Under the pieces are notes generated by a model, which saw only the letters and a program-made list of their open reading frames with translations, ran no database searches and had not been told where the DNA came from. A stretch of 64,000 nucleotides of DNA, from assembly GCF_003014475.1 (NCBI RefSeq), contig NZ_PYGJ01000002.1, forward strand, positions 453,429 to 517,428, read 5' to 3'. Source of the stretch: Shimia abyssi (lineage in GTDB: Bacteria; Pseudomonadota; Alphaproteobacteria; Rhodobacterales; Rhodobacteraceae). The translations under genes were made by a program, and so were the position numbers. Shown piece after piece: positions 18,519 through 28,703 of this stretch (its first letter is position 1; every line of letters begins with the position of its first letter).

Positions 18519-19655
18519 TTATCCATCCTTGTTCGTTCGGAACCACGTTTCCGGGTCCACGGGCGACTTGCCCTCTCTGACTTCTATATAGAGCGTTTCT
18601 GTGCGGTCATGACCAGAGCCATCACTCGACTGTGAGAGAATGGCACCGATTTCAGGGTCATTTCCTCCCATCAATCCAATAGGCGACCCCTCTGGTACCA
18701 CCTGGCCTGCGTCGCCATAGACTCTTTCCATGCCTGCAAAAACAAATAGTAGCCCGGGCTGCGGCTCTAAGATCATGACGTTGCCGTAATCCAGCAACGG
18801 CCCCCGATACCGGATCGTTGCTGCCACGGGTGAAACAACCAGCGCATTTGGCCTAGTGGCTAGCACCAATCCCGGCCTGCGAATACCCGCCGCATCGGCC
18901 TCTCCCGACCGGCGCAACACTTCGGCCTCAACTGGCATAACCAATATGCCCTTGAATGCCGTGGCATCCGGCAGGTCAATCTCTTCCAGCCCATCAACTT
19001 GCAAATCCACCAACGCGCTTGCAAACCCCTCGAGCGTTTCCGTCGAAGCAATCAACAACGCCGTCTGAACCGGGTCTTCCGAATAGCGGCGTGGCAAATC
19101 CGTGCGATCCGCAATCGCCTTGCTCAGTTCTGTGCGCGCCGCCTGCACGCCCGCCAACCCATCCTGCAAGGTCTCTGCAGCCCCTTCCTGAAGACTGCGC
19201 AGGATCACAACTTCTTCGAGATCGGCGCGCAGCTTGGCAACCTCGCCTTCCAACCCCGGCGTTACGTCGGCCAGAATCATCCCGGCCCTTGCGGTACCTT
19301 CTGGCCCCTCCGGATGCAGCAACATCACCGGCGGTGGCCCCGATCCAATGGATTGCAGCGCACCCAGTAACCGCGCAATCTCACCTTCCTGAGCCTTCAA
19401 CTGCCGCCCCAACTGAGCCTCTCGGATAGAGGCCCGGCGCAATCCTGCGCGCAACGCCGTCAGCCCCGCCTCATATGCATGCACAACTTCGGTCAACGCC
19501 TTAACGCGATCGCGCGCACTATTTGCCTGCGCCAACGCAACCGATGCCGCCTCCAGTTCGTCCGATGCAATCCGCGCCGCATCTGCCGGATCGGTTTCAG
19601 CGCGCGCCAATCCCGCGATCAGTACCAATGGCAGGAGCAGCGCGAAACATCTCAT
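18519..19655 (-). CDS. EnvC-like murein hydrolase activator (degenerate LytM domain)
   Basis: 378 aa. A signal peptide (cleavage after ARA near residue 19) is followed by a long coiled coil (about 25-200) and a C-terminal M23/LytM-like domain. The fold residues are present (YRGPLLDYGNVMILEP, FAGMERVYGD), but the zinc ligands are missing: the usual H-x3-D strand and the HxH strand (YAHL) are replaced by non-His residues (LEPQPGL and FAGME). In E. coli, EnvC likewise has a degenerate LytM domain and activates amidases rather than cutting itself. It lies between gpmI (4-bp overlap, ATGA) and ctpA. Confidence 0.85.
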   Translation of the reverse strand: MRCFALLLPLVLIAGLARAETDPADAARIASDELEAASVALAQANSARDRVKALTEVVHAYEAGLTALRAGLRRASIREAQLGRQLKAQEGEIARLLGALQSIGSGPPPVMLLHPEGPEGTARAGMILADVTPGLEGEVAKLRADLEEVVILRSLQEGAAETLQDGLAGVQAARTELSKAIADRTDLPRRYSEDPVQTALLIASTETLEGFASALVDLQVDGLEEIDLPDATAFKGILVMPVEAEVLRRSGEADAAGIRRPGLVLATRPNALVVSPVAATIRYRGPLLDYGNVMILEPQPGLLFVFAGMERVYGDAGQVVPEGSPIGLMGGNDPEIGAILSQSSDGSGHDRTETLYIEVREGKSPVDPETWFRTNKDG

Positions 19656-21172
19656 CGGATTATCAGGCTCTCTCCGGTCATTTCCTCGGGCTGGTCTAGC
19701 CCCATCAGATCCAGCAGCGAAGGTGCAAGATCCGCTAAACGTCCTGACTTAATCGTTGCGCCTTCTGGCCCATTGACCAAAATCACCGGCACCGGGTTTG
19801 TCGTATGTGCCGTATGCGGCCCACCGGTGGCAGGATCATACATCATCTCGCAATTGCCGTGGTCAGCGGCCACAATCATAGCGCCGCCCGCCTCCTGCAA
19901 CGCCGCGTGCACTGCCGTCAGCCCCTCATCTACCGCCACACATGCTTTCATCGCTGCTTCAAGGCTTCCTGTATGACCTACCATGTCCGGGTTGGCATAA
20001 TTCGTCACGATCAGGTCATAGCCTTCGCGGATCGCCCCCACAAAATGCTCCGTCACCTCGGCTGCTGACATCTCAGGTTGCAAATCATAGGTCGCCACTT
20101 TGGGCGACGCCGCCATATAGCGGTCCTCTCCCGCCTCGGGCGCTTCCTTGCCGCCATTCAGAAAAAAGGTCACATGCGGGTATTTTTCGGTCTCGGCCAG
20201 ATGGAATTGACGCAAACCCTTCTTGGCCACCCACTCGCCCAATGTATTGACGATCTCCTGCTTGGGATAGGCAGTGGTCATATAGGCGTTATGCGCATCC
20301 GAATAATTCACCATCCCCAACAAGCCCGCAAGTTTGGGTCGGGCACCTACGTCAAAGGCATCAAAATCTGGTTGGCCAATGGCTGCCAAAATCTCTCTCG
20401 CCCTGTCCGCCCTGAAATTTAGACAGAAAAAACCATCGCCGTCTTTGGCTCCCGCATAGTCACCGATCACGCTGGCCGCGACAAATTCGTCGGTTTCAGA
20501 TCGTGCATAGGCCTTGGACACCGCCTCATGCGCATCGCTCGCGGCAAGTCCCTCGCCGAACACCCACGCCTGATAGGCTTCTGCGACCCGTTCCCAGCGG
20601 TTGTCCCGGTCCATGGCGAAATACCGCCCCGTCACGGTTGCGACACGCACACCCTCCGGCAATTCCGCCTTCAGCGTTTCCAAATAGCTCAGTGCTGATT
20701 TCGGCGCCACATCGCGCCCATCCGTGATGGCGTGCAGCACTACTGGCACCCCAGCATTGGCCACCGCATTAGCCGCAGCCAGAACATGGTTCAAATGCCC
20801 ATGCACACCGCCGTCCGAAATCACGCCCATCAAATGCGCCGTTCCACCAGTTGACTTCAGAGTAGCAATAAAATCAATCAATGCGCCATTCTCAAAGAAT
20901 GAACCGTCCTCAATCGCCAGATCAATCTGCCCCAGATCCATCGCCACCACACGGCCGGCGCCAATATTGGTGTGACCCACCTCTGAGTTTCCCATCTGCC
21001 CGCTTGGCAAACCCACATCCGGCCCATGCGTAACCAGCGTCGCATTTGGGCTCCCTGCAATCATCGCGTCGTAGGTCGGAGTGTTGGCAAGGAAAGGCGC
21101 GTTATCGTCGGTGCGGTCCGAAAGACCCCATCCATCGAGAATACACAGAACGACAGGCTTGGGCGCGGTCAT
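19652..21172 (-). CDS. gpmI: 2,3-bisphosphoglycerate-independent phosphoglycerate mutase
   Basis: Interconverts 2- and 3-phosphoglycerate; Mn-dependent alkaline-phosphatase-like enzyme of 506 aa. The first metal motif is CILDGWGLS (about residues 10-18). The catalytic Ser sits in GQMGNSEVGHTNIGAGR (about 56-72). Other metal ligands are in NYANPDMVGHTG and AADHGNCEMM. It opens an operon with envC and ctpA, a linkage frequent in alphaproteobacteria although the products are unrelated enzymes. Length is normal and no defect is seen. Confidence 0.95.
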   Translation of the reverse strand: MTAPKPVVLCILDGWGLSDRTDDNAPFLANTPTYDAMIAGSPNATLVTHGPDVGLPSGQMGNSEVGHTNIGAGRVVAMDLGQIDLAIEDGSFFENGALIDFIATLKSTGGTAHLMGVISDGGVHGHLNHVLAAANAVANAGVPVVLHAITDGRDVAPKSALSYLETLKAELPEGVRVATVTGRYFAMDRDNRWERVAEAYQAWVFGEGLAASDAHEAVSKAYARSETDEFVAASVIGDYAGAKDGDGFFCLNFRADRAREILAAIGQPDFDAFDVGARPKLAGLLGMVNYSDAHNAYMTTAYPKQEIVNTLGEWVAKKGLRQFHLAETEKYPHVTFFLNGGKEAPEAGEDRYMAASPKVATYDLQPEMSAAEVTEHFVGAIREGYDLIVTNYANPDMVGHTGSLEAAMKACVAVDEGLTAVHAALQEAGGAMIVAADHGNCEMMYDPATGGPHTAHTTNPVPVILVNGPEGATIKSGRLADLAPSLLDLMGLDQPEEMTGESLIIR

Positions 21173-21295
21173 GGAAATCTCCCGTGTGAAATCACGCGCG
21201 TTCTACCCCGCCCCGCCACAGGTGGGAACCGGTTTTTGTCTCCGTCGGAAAAGAATGCCCGCGAAGGCTTGAAGGGTTGCCCCTGAAACGTGCAC

Positions 21296-23341
21296 TCACC
21301 GCCGCCCCTCACGCAGCCATCCTGTCACGATCATCAAACCAGTCAGCAACAATACCGCCCAGGCCGGTAACAATGGCGTACGCGCGATATCCAGCGTTTC
21401 ATATGCCTCTCTTGGTGTCAGACCGATCCACCCGCGTCCCGCTGCCGGTCGCCCTTCGCGCACGTTGCGTACACTCGGCAATCCATCTTCCAACGCAAAA
21501 GACCCACCATCTCGTGCCTCAATCAACCCAGCTAAAACCGCGTCACTCGCAATCGTCTCGACAAATTCCCTCGGTGCCGCAGGCCCAAGCCCAATCACCG
21601 CCTCTTCCTCACCATTTCGCAACCGATAAAGCCCGATTTCCGGCCCGTCATAAAACGCCTCAAACCGACCCGGCGAAACTTCGGCCATCGGCACTTCGGC
21701 AATGTCTCCCGATGGTGTCGTGATCGTCACCGCACCCACATCTTCACTCAACGAGCGGCGAATGATGCGCATCGATTGCCCCGTCGCTTCCGCCCACAGC
21801 GCCTCTTCTTCAAGCTCTGGCTCACCCATCAACCAATGCGCCAACCGTCGCAGCAATTCTAGCTGCGGCCCACCGCCCTGATAACCGCGCGCCCACAGCC
21901 ATGCATGATCCGACGCCAAAAGCGCCACGCGCCCCTGATCCACACGGTTCAGCACCAACAACGGGCGCTCTTCGAAACCGGTCATCAAAACTGTGCCCGC
22001 ATCCGGGTTCACATCGACCTGCCGCAACCAAGGCCCCCAGTGGTCCTGATCCGGCAATCCCGCCGTGACCGGATGTCGCTGTCCGGCCTCCGATACCTTC
22101 GGCACATAGGTTTCATCCAAAACCCGCGCCGTTGGGCTGGCGGGTAACACCATCGACAATGGTGAGCGATAGAGGCTATCTGCCGTCGCATAATCCGGTC
22201 CCGCCGCAACCAAAACCGCACCGCCGTCTCGCACATAGCGCGCTACGTTTTCGAGATAGATCGACGGCAAGATCCCGCGCCGCTGATACCGGTCGAATAC
22301 GATCAGATCAAAGTCCTCGATCTTCTCCAGAAACAGCTCCCGCGTTGGGAATGCGATCAGCGACAGCTCCGAAACGGGCACACCATCCTGTTTTTCTGGC
22401 GGTCGCAAAATTGTGAAATGCACCAGATCAACCGACGCGTCTGATTTCAGCAAGTTGCGCCATGTCCGCCCCCCCGGATGCGGCTCTCCCGACACCAACA
22501 ACACTCGCAATCGATCCCGCACGCCATTGATCTGCACCAACGCCGCATTGTTGCGGTCAGTCAGTTCGCCCGACGCTTCTGGCACCACAAACTGGATCAC
22601 ATTGCGCCCGCCGTGAGGTAGCGTCACAGGCAATTCTATATCGCGCCCAACCGGCACCATATAGCTGTCTGGCTCCCCGCCATCGACGGAAATCTCCAAC
22701 GGCGCACGCCCGTCTTCAGCTACGGGTGCAGAGCCGGTATCGTCGATCCGCAAGGTCAGCGTTACCGGCTCACCCAAAATGGCAAAGGCAGGCGCGTTGG
22801 TCACGCTCAACCGCCGATCCCAGTCACTCTCTTTACCTGTATGCAATAAATGAAAGGGCGCGGGCACGTCCGGCACGCGTTCCATATCATGCGCAATCCC
22901 GTCGCTCAGCGCGATCACACCGGCAATCCGCCCACGGGGTTCCTGTGCCATCGCCTCCGCCAGTGCCGCCATCATTTCGGTGCCCGTATCTCCCGGCCCG
23001 TCCGGCACATTGATCCGACGCAGCTCAGTATTCTCGCGCCCTGCAATACTCGCCGCCAACGTCTCCGCTGCCGCTTCCGTGCGCTCGGCACGATCTGCCA
23101 ATTTCTGGCTCGCGCTCTGATCCACCAGCATCAGCACAATGTCACTCAACGCCGCGCGGTCCTCGCTCTGCAATACCGGCCCGGCCAATGCCGCCAAAAT
23201 CACCAGCCCCGCAAGACCGCGATACGCCCAGCCCGACAGCCCCCGCCACAACGCCACTGACACACCCAGCGCGCACAAAACCGCCAGCGCAATCAGCACC
23301 CAAACCGGCACCAGCGGGTCAAACATGATCTGTCCGGTCAT
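21296..23341 (-). CDS. Membrane protein with VWA-like and class I glutamine amidotransferase-like folds (MoxR operon)
   Basis: 681 aa, last gene of the MoxR operon. Two N-terminal hydrophobic helices (about 12-30 and 40-60) are followed by a domain with MLVDQSAS near residue 70, resembling a von Willebrand A MIDAS entry. A central region has beta strands, then a LLVSGEPHPGGRTWRNLL...DLIVFDRYQRRG segment and DGGAVLVAAGPDYAT, reminiscent of the glutamine amidotransferase fold found in these proteins. A C-terminal helix (about 655-672) anchors the end. Such proteins probably assist folding or assembly of an envelope complex, as inferred from the MoxR context. The start overlaps the upstream gene by ATGA. 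Confidence 0.75.
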   Translation of the reverse strand: MTGQIMFDPLVPVWVLIALAVLCALGVSVALWRGLSGWAYRGLAGLVILAALAGPVLQSEDRAALSDIVLMLVDQSASQKLADRAERTEAAAETLAASIAGRENTELRRINVPDGPGDTGTEMMAALAEAMAQEPRGRIAGVIALSDGIAHDMERVPDVPAPFHLLHTGKESDWDRRLSVTNAPAFAILGEPVTLTLRIDDTGSAPVAEDGRAPLEISVDGGEPDSYMVPVGRDIELPVTLPHGGRNVIQFVVPEASGELTDRNNAALVQINGVRDRLRVLLVSGEPHPGGRTWRNLLKSDASVDLVHFTILRPPEKQDGVPVSELSLIAFPTRELFLEKIEDFDLIVFDRYQRRGILPSIYLENVARYVRDGGAVLVAAGPDYATADSLYRSPLSMVLPASPTARVLDETYVPKVSEAGQRHPVTAGLPDQDHWGPWLRQVDVNPDAGTVLMTGFEERPLLVLNRVDQGRVALLASDHAWLWARGYQGGGPQLELLRRLAHWLMGEPELEEEALWAEATGQSMRIIRRSLSEDVGAVTITTPSGDIAEVPMAEVSPGRFEAFYDGPEIGLYRLRNGEEEAVIGLGPAAPREFVETIASDAVLAGLIEARDGGSFALEDGLPSVRNVREGRPAAGRGWIGLTPREAYETLDIARTPLLPAWAVLLLTGLMIVTGWLREGRR

Positions 23342-26082
23342 TGGCCCAACCTGTCCAGCAACGCAGGCACATGCACCTGATCGCTTTTGTAATTCCCGGT
23401 CAGCACATGCATCACGATATTAACCCCAAATCGATAGGCCAACTCGCGCTGCCGCTCTCCGGCGCGTCCGCGCCCAACAGGCAACAACGTGTTGCCCCGT
23501 GCATCCACCGCCCAGGCCGCCGCCCAGTCGTTGCCGCCTATTATCACTGGCGTCACCCCATCATTCAGGTTGCGAAACGGCATACCTTCGATCAACTCCG
23601 CATCCGGTGGAGCGGCCTCAACCCAAACGTCATGGCTGTCATAACGCCCAGGAAAATCTTGTAAGAGATAAAAGGTGCGCGTCAGTACATGATCCGCAGG
23701 CAGTGGATCCAGCGGTGGAATATCCAGCCCAGCGGCAAGGCTCTGCAACTTGCGCCCGTTCGGGCTCGATGCCCCAAACCGGGCCACATCCGCATCGCGC
23801 GTATCAAACACGATCATCCCGCCCGAGCGTAAGTAATCATTCAATTTGCCATAAGCCTCCCGGCTCGGCGTCGGCTGCTCCTGCGTGATCGGCCAATAAA
23901 GGATCGGGTAAAACGCCAACTCATCGCGCTCCAGATCAACTGACGCAGGCTCTCCCGGCTCTACCGAGGTGCGAAAAAACAGAGTCTCGCTTAATCCCCG
24001 CATCCCCGCCAATGCCGTATCATCAATTGTCCGGTTGCCCGTCAGCACATGCGCCAACGCCACATCGCGCGCATGGGCATCTGCTCCTTGCGCGCGCGCC
24101 TCATGCACCGGGGCAACCAGCACCAGTGCCATCAAAGCACCCGCAACACGCGCACCCCAAAGCCGCCCCGATACTGCCAACGACGCCAGCACATCCGCTG
24201 CCAGCAATATCAATGCTGCCGCCAACAGATAGCCTGACAAATCCCTGCTCACCGCCCCGCGCAGCCCTTCTACCGGCACATCCGCAGGCCATCGCATTGC
24301 CACCAGCTCAGCGTCGTTTTGCACCACGTTCAGCGCCATCAATCGATCCCCTTCGCGGTACAAACCGGGCCGCACATCCGCGTTCAACGCGCCTTCCAGC
24401 AACGCTTCGCCCGGCACTCCGGGCAAGGTCTGGCCATCTTCCAGCCGTCCGAACCCGTCCAAAACCTTGAGCGGCTGCCAACTGGTTCCCGCCATCTGCT
24501 CGGCCATATCCGCACTGTTGCTGCTCACCACGGCCAACCGATCCAGCATCTGCACGAACAACCCAGACAGCGGTAATCCCGACCACTCGGCATTTGCAGT
24601 CACATGCACAAGCACGACCTGCCCCTGCCCGATCTCCTTGCGCGTCACCAGCGGTGTACCATCGCTCAGGCTTGCGATCACCCGTTCCGCCAAAGTTGGG
24701 TCGGGTTGTGCCATCACCTGCGCCGTCACCGTCACTTCTTCGGGAACAGACAGTCCAAAAAACGGGCTGTCCTCGCTGAACGGCGCCAGCGATTTTGGCT
24801 CGCCCCAGCTCATCGCGCCGCCAACACTGCGCCCTCCGGCGCGCAATCGTACCGGCAACAACGGATCCTCATCGGTCCGGCTAATCTCGCTTGCGGCCAA
24901 TCGCGGTCCGGCAAAGCGCAACAGCAACCCACCCTGATCCAGCCACTCCAGCAACGCCGCCTCTTCACCCGCAGACAATACCGCCACATCCGCCAGCACG
25001 ACGACATCAGGGTTGGCCGGCAAAACATCGCCCAGCGCACCCTCCAGAATGTCCGCCGTCGGTACGAGAGCCTGACGCAAGAAATGCAGCGGCGACAACA
25101 GTTGCAGCCCCTCACGATCCTCGCGCCCTGCAATCAAAGCAACCTCGCGGCGGCGCAAACTATCATCCGTCAAGCTGATCGCACCGGCCGAGCGTAGCCC
25201 CTGAACCTCGAACCGAGTCACACGCGCCCGTAGCTCCGCTGGCAACACCAATGCATTCTCCGCCACATCCTCGCCAGCTTCAAAATCCATTGGCAAAGTC
25301 GCCAAAATCCGCTCTGACCCACCCGGATCAGTGCCCACTGCCTGCACGCTCACCCCGCGCTCCAACGCGCTTTCTGACCGGCGTGCCGTTAACAAAACCT
25401 TGCCATCCTCAAACGCAGGCGTTTGAAGCCCGATCACGCCGCGTCCGGTTTCCACAACGCGCACGGACCCGGCCTCCTGCAACGCCTTCAAAACATCATC
25501 CCGGCCGTCGCGCGCCAATCCATCGGACAACCAAACCGTATCAAAATCCTGCCCCGCCAGTTCCTCGGCCCACGCAGCAACCGCCGCGGCTTCGGGCTCC
25601 CACGGCATCGGCGTCACGCCCGCCAATCGTGACAACCACGCATCCGCTGGCTGAAACCGCACCTCTTGCGGCGCGGTCAACCGCTGCAAAGACGCTGATC
25701 GCCCTTCGCGCGCGGCCTCGTCCAGCAACGCCTCAACCATCGTGCGCCGTGCCTCCCAATCCGCCGCCGACGCCCAGCTTGCATCCATCACGATCAACAA
25801 CGGGCCGTTGCCATCGCTTGGCTCGTCCGGGTTCAAAACCGGTCCGGCTAGCCCGACGATCACTGCCGCAAGAGCCAGCATCCGCAAGAGCAACAACCAC
25901 CACGGCGTGCGATCCGTGACTGTGTCGTCATCCTTCAGGCCAAGCAGCAAGACGACCCCCGGGAACATCCGCCGCACCGGCGCCGGTGGGATCGCCCGCA
26001 GGATCAGCCACAAAACTGGCAGCACGACCAGCGCCGCCAGCACCCAAGGCGCAGCGAATCCAATGGGAAGGCCAAAAATCAT
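23338..26082 (-). CDS. DUF4159 domain membrane protein with BatA-like N terminus (MoxR operon)
   Basis: 914 aa. N-terminal BatA-like region: helix (about 4-27), a short linker, then a second helix (about 55-75) and LLIVMDASWASAADWEARRT, a VWA-like strand. A large middle part contains CobQ-like Rossmann features. The C-terminal third has two helices (about 610-660) and the DUF4159 region (LAFYPILYWPITQEQPTPSREAYGKLNDYLRSGGMIVFDTRD). The ATG at 26082 overlaps the DUF58 stop as ATGA, which decides it against an upstream start. Co-translated with DUF58 and MoxR genes. Its exact role is unknown. Confidence 0.8.
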   Translation of the reverse strand: MIFGLPIGFAAPWVLAALVVLPVLWLILRAIPPAPVRRMFPGVVLLLGLKDDDTVTDRTPWWLLLLRMLALAAVIVGLAGPVLNPDEPSDGNGPLLIVMDASWASAADWEARRTMVEALLDEAAREGRSASLQRLTAPQEVRFQPADAWLSRLAGVTPMPWEPEAAAVAAWAEELAGQDFDTVWLSDGLARDGRDDVLKALQEAGSVRVVETGRGVIGLQTPAFEDGKVLLTARRSESALERGVSVQAVGTDPGGSERILATLPMDFEAGEDVAENALVLPAELRARVTRFEVQGLRSAGAISLTDDSLRRREVALIAGREDREGLQLLSPLHFLRQALVPTADILEGALGDVLPANPDVVVLADVAVLSAGEEAALLEWLDQGGLLLRFAGPRLAASEISRTDEDPLLPVRLRAGGRSVGGAMSWGEPKSLAPFSEDSPFFGLSVPEEVTVTAQVMAQPDPTLAERVIASLSDGTPLVTRKEIGQGQVVLVHVTANAEWSGLPLSGLFVQMLDRLAVVSSNSADMAEQMAGTSWQPLKVLDGFGRLEDGQTLPGVPGEALLEGALNADVRPGLYREGDRLMALNVVQNDAELVAMRWPADVPVEGLRGAVSRDLSGYLLAAALILLAADVLASLAVSGRLWGARVAGALMALVLVAPVHEARAQGADAHARDVALAHVLTGNRTIDDTALAGMRGLSETLFFRTSVEPGEPASVDLERDELAFYPILYWPITQEQPTPSREAYGKLNDYLRSGGMIVFDTRDADVARFGASSPNGRKLQSLAAGLDIPPLDPLPADHVLTRTFYLLQDFPGRYDSHDVWVEAAPPDAELIEGMPFRNLNDGVTPVIIGGNDWAAAWAVDARGNTLLPVGRGRAGERQRELAYRFGVNIVMHVLTGNYKSDQVHVPALLDRLGQ

Positions 26083-26951
26083 GTGCGCCGCTCCAATGCC
26101 CGATGCAGCCACAACAATGCCGATTGTGCAGACTCCCCGGTGTGATGTGTTCCATAGTGCCAGCCGGTCAATCGGCACAAGCCGCGCAAGCGTTCCTTGC
26201 GCTCGGCCAGCCGCTCCAGATAGCGCGCTTTCAAATCATCCGCCTTTTTCGTCTCATGGCTCAGCGTCTGCCCCATACTCTCAAAGATCGCCCGCCCCTT
26301 GAAAGGAAAACTCTCCTCGGCCGGGTCAAGTACTTGCAGGCAAACCCCCAACACACCACGATCCGCCGCTTTCGTCAGCGCCGCCTCAAAACTGTCAAAA
26401 TCCCCCATGAAATCAGACACGAACAGCGCACGTGCATGGGGTAGCATTGCGCGCGCCTCGGGCGAGCCGTAATCACCACCCTCGTCGCGCAGCATCATTT
26501 CGGTCAAGCGCAAGATCTGCCCCTCACCCCGACGTGGCGGCAACAGCGTACCAGTCAGCCCCACACGCTCGCCACCTCGGATCAACAGGATCGCCAGCGC
26601 CAGCGTCAACAGGCGCGCACGGTCTCCCTTGCTAGGCAGGGCTTTGTCGCTGGAAAAACCCATCGACGCCGCCTGATCTACCCACAACATCACGGATTGC
26701 GCCACCTGCCATTCTCGTTGCCGCACAAATTGCGATCCGGTCTTGGCTGAGCGCCGCCAGTCAATCATCCGCGTACTGTCGCCAGGCTGAACCGGGCGAT
26801 ATTGCCAGAAATCGTCGCCCATACCGGCGCGACGGCGGCCATGCTCTCCCAACAACACAGTGCCAGCCAAGTGTTCCGCCTGCGCCAAAAGTGGCGGCAA
26901 CCGTGCCGCCTGCTCCTCCGCGCTGCCGCGCAGCTGGGCGAAAGAAATCAC
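26079..26951 (-). CDS. DUF58 domain protein (MoxR-associated)
   Basis: 290 aa. The hallmark GMGDDFWQYRPVQPGDSTRMIDWRRSAKTGSQFVRQRE (about 43-80) is the DUF58 core. The following VMLWVDQAASMGF is a von Willebrand A-like strand. DUF58 proteins are regular partners of MoxR AAA+ ATPases and presumably act as adaptors or chaperone targets. The gene overlaps MoxR's stop (ATGA) and its own stop overlaps the next gene, so four genes are tightly coupled. Confidence 0.9.
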   Translation of the reverse strand: MISFAQLRGSAEEQAARLPPLLAQAEHLAGTVLLGEHGRRRAGMGDDFWQYRPVQPGDSTRMIDWRRSAKTGSQFVRQREWQVAQSVMLWVDQAASMGFSSDKALPSKGDRARLLTLALAILLIRGGERVGLTGTLLPPRRGEGQILRLTEMMLRDEGGDYGSPEARAMLPHARALFVSDFMGDFDSFEAALTKAADRGVLGVCLQVLDPAEESFPFKGRAIFESMGQTLSHETKKADDLKARYLERLAERKERLRGLCRLTGWHYGTHHTGESAQSALLWLHRALERRT

Positions 26952-27955
26952 GCAGCGGCCCCCATCGGGTCAAGCGTGCGCACTGTTTCCTCGATCAACC
27001 CGGCCAAGGATTCGCCACGCGCCCGCGCCGCAAAGGTCAGCGCCATTCGATGGCTCAGAACCGGCTGCGCCATATCGATCACATCCTGCGCACTTGGTGC
27101 CAACCTTCCATGCAGCAACGCCTGTGCGCGCACTGTCAGCATCAGCGCCTGCGCCGCCCTTGGCCCCGGCCCCCACGAAACATGCTCCCTAATGGCTTCA
27201 TTCGACGTTTCATCGTCCGGGCGGCACGCTCGCACCAGATCAAGGATCAGCTCCATCACGCTGTCCCCCACTGGCATCCGCCGCAGCAACATCTGGGCTG
27301 CGATCAATTCGTCAGCCGTGAACACCTGATGTGCTTCATCTTCTTCAACACCTGTTGTCGCCAGCAGAATTTCCCTCTCGGTATCCCGGTCGGGATATGG
27401 TACATTGATTTGCACCAGAAATCGGTCCAACTGCGCCTCTGGCAACGGATAGGTACCCTCTTGCTCAATCGGGTTCTGTGTCGCCAAAACATGGAAAGGC
27501 GCATCGAGCGGTCGATCCTCACCTGCGACGGTTACAGTTTTTTCCTGCATTGCCTGCAAAAGCGCCGATTGTGTCCTTGGACTGGCCCGGTTGATCTCAT
27601 CCGCCATCAAAAGCTGACAGAAAATCGGCCCCGGCACGAATCGGAACGACCGCCCACCACCCTTTGCCTTCTCCAATACCTCTGATCCAAGGATATCCGC
27701 AGGCATCAAATCCGGCGTGAATTGCACCCGGTTCCCATGCAACCCCATTACCGTCGAAAGCGTATCCACAAGCCGTGTTTTGCCCAGCCCGGGCAACCCG
27801 ATCAACAGCGCGTGACCCCCACAAAGCAAGGAGGAAAGCGTCAAATCGACCACACGCTCCTGTCCGATAAACCGCCGCGTGATCGCAGCTCTGGCTTGCG
27901 CCAGTTTTTCGCCCAGTGCTTCAATATCTGCAACCAAATCGACGTCTTCGGCCAT
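26948..27955 (-). CDS. MoxR-family AAA+ ATPase
   Basis: Cytoplasmic AAA+ chaperone-like ATPase of 335 aa that activates or assembles protein complexes with its DUF58 and VWA partners. Walker A is LLIGLPGLGKTRL (about residue 52), Walker B LMADEINRAS, sensor I VLATQNPIEQEGTYPLPEAQLDRF. The C-terminal lid includes GPGPRAAQALMLT. It is the first gene of the four-gene minus-strand operon and diverges from the DUF1285 gene. Confident at family level; the client is unknown. Confidence 0.93.
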   Translation of the reverse strand: MAEDVDLVADIEALGEKLAQARAAITRRFIGQERVVDLTLSSLLCGGHALLIGLPGLGKTRLVDTLSTVMGLHGNRVQFTPDLMPADILGSEVLEKAKGGGRSFRFVPGPIFCQLLMADEINRASPRTQSALLQAMQEKTVTVAGEDRPLDAPFHVLATQNPIEQEGTYPLPEAQLDRFLVQINVPYPDRDTEREILLATTGVEEDEAHQVFTADELIAAQMLLRRMPVGDSVMELILDLVRACRPDDETSNEAIREHVSWGPGPRAAQALMLTVRAQALLHGRLAPSAQDVIDMAQPVLSHRMALTFAARARGESLAGLIEETVRTLDPMGAAA

Positions 27956-28000
27956 GGCAAAACTCCCTGCTCTTCCTTATCTATACGAAACTTAACGTGC

Positions 28001-28615
28001 ATGGATGAAATGGCAAAAGCTATGAGCGGACAAATTCCTGTGAAACCAGACGCAGAAGGGCTCGCGGCCTCGGCCCTTGCCGCACAAAAAGGCAAAGGAC
28101 CAGCGCCTGTGCATCTATGGAATCCACCGTTCAACGGTGACATCGACATGCGCATCGCCCGCGATGGCACCTGGTTCTATCAAAACAGCCCCATTAATCG
28201 CGAAGCACTCGTACGCCTGTTTGCCTCCATTCTGCGCAAGGATGAAGACAGATATGTTCTCGTCACTCCGGTCGAAATGGTTGGCATCACCGTCGAAGAC
28301 GCTCCTTTCGTGGCGATCAACTTTGAAATTAAAAACGCAGGTCTCAATCAGGAACTGGAATTTGAAACCAATGTTGGCGATTTTGCCACCGCCGGGCCTG
28401 AAAACCCCATCCGCGTCGCGCTCGATCCCCAAACCGGTGAACCTTCCCCCTACGTGATGATCCGCGCCGGTCTTGAAGCGCGCATTGACCGCAAAAGTTT
28501 CTACCGCTTGATTGAACTTGGTGAAACGCAACCCCTCGACGGAACCGATTGGTTCGGCATTCATTCGGGCGGAGTTTTCTTTCCCATAATCTCAAGTCAA
28601 TCGCTCGAAATTTAA
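28001..28615 (+). CDS. DUF1285 domain protein
   Basis: 204 aa. The DUF1285 pattern is clear: PVHLWNPPFNGDIDMRIARDGTWFYQNSPINREALVRLFASILRKDEDRYVLVTPVE (about 38-95), then a beta-rich half ending FGIHSGGVFFPI. Proteins of this family are small alpha-beta folds of unknown function, widespread in proteobacteria. The ATG at 28001 is 45 bases from the divergent moxR start; in-frame ATGs at 28010 and 28022 are alternatives, none with a strong ribosome site. A 7-bp hairpin (TTAACAG/CTGTTAA, 28621-28644) follows the stop. Confidence 0.82.
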   Translation: MDEMAKAMSGQIPVKPDAEGLAASALAAQKGKGPAPVHLWNPPFNGDIDMRIARDGTWFYQNSPINREALVRLFASILRKDEDRYVLVTPVEMVGITVEDAPFVAINFEIKNAGLNQELEFETNVGDFATAGPENPIRVALDPQTGEPSPYVMIRAGLEARIDRKSFYRLIELGETQPLDGTDWFGIHSGGVFFPIISSQSLEI

Positions 28616-28703
28616 GCTCCTTAACAGCTTTGATAACCTGTTAAAAATTGTCTCTTTTTTGAAGAAAGCGGCTAGGTTATCGTCGCCTCAAAGGGACACT
28701 TAA

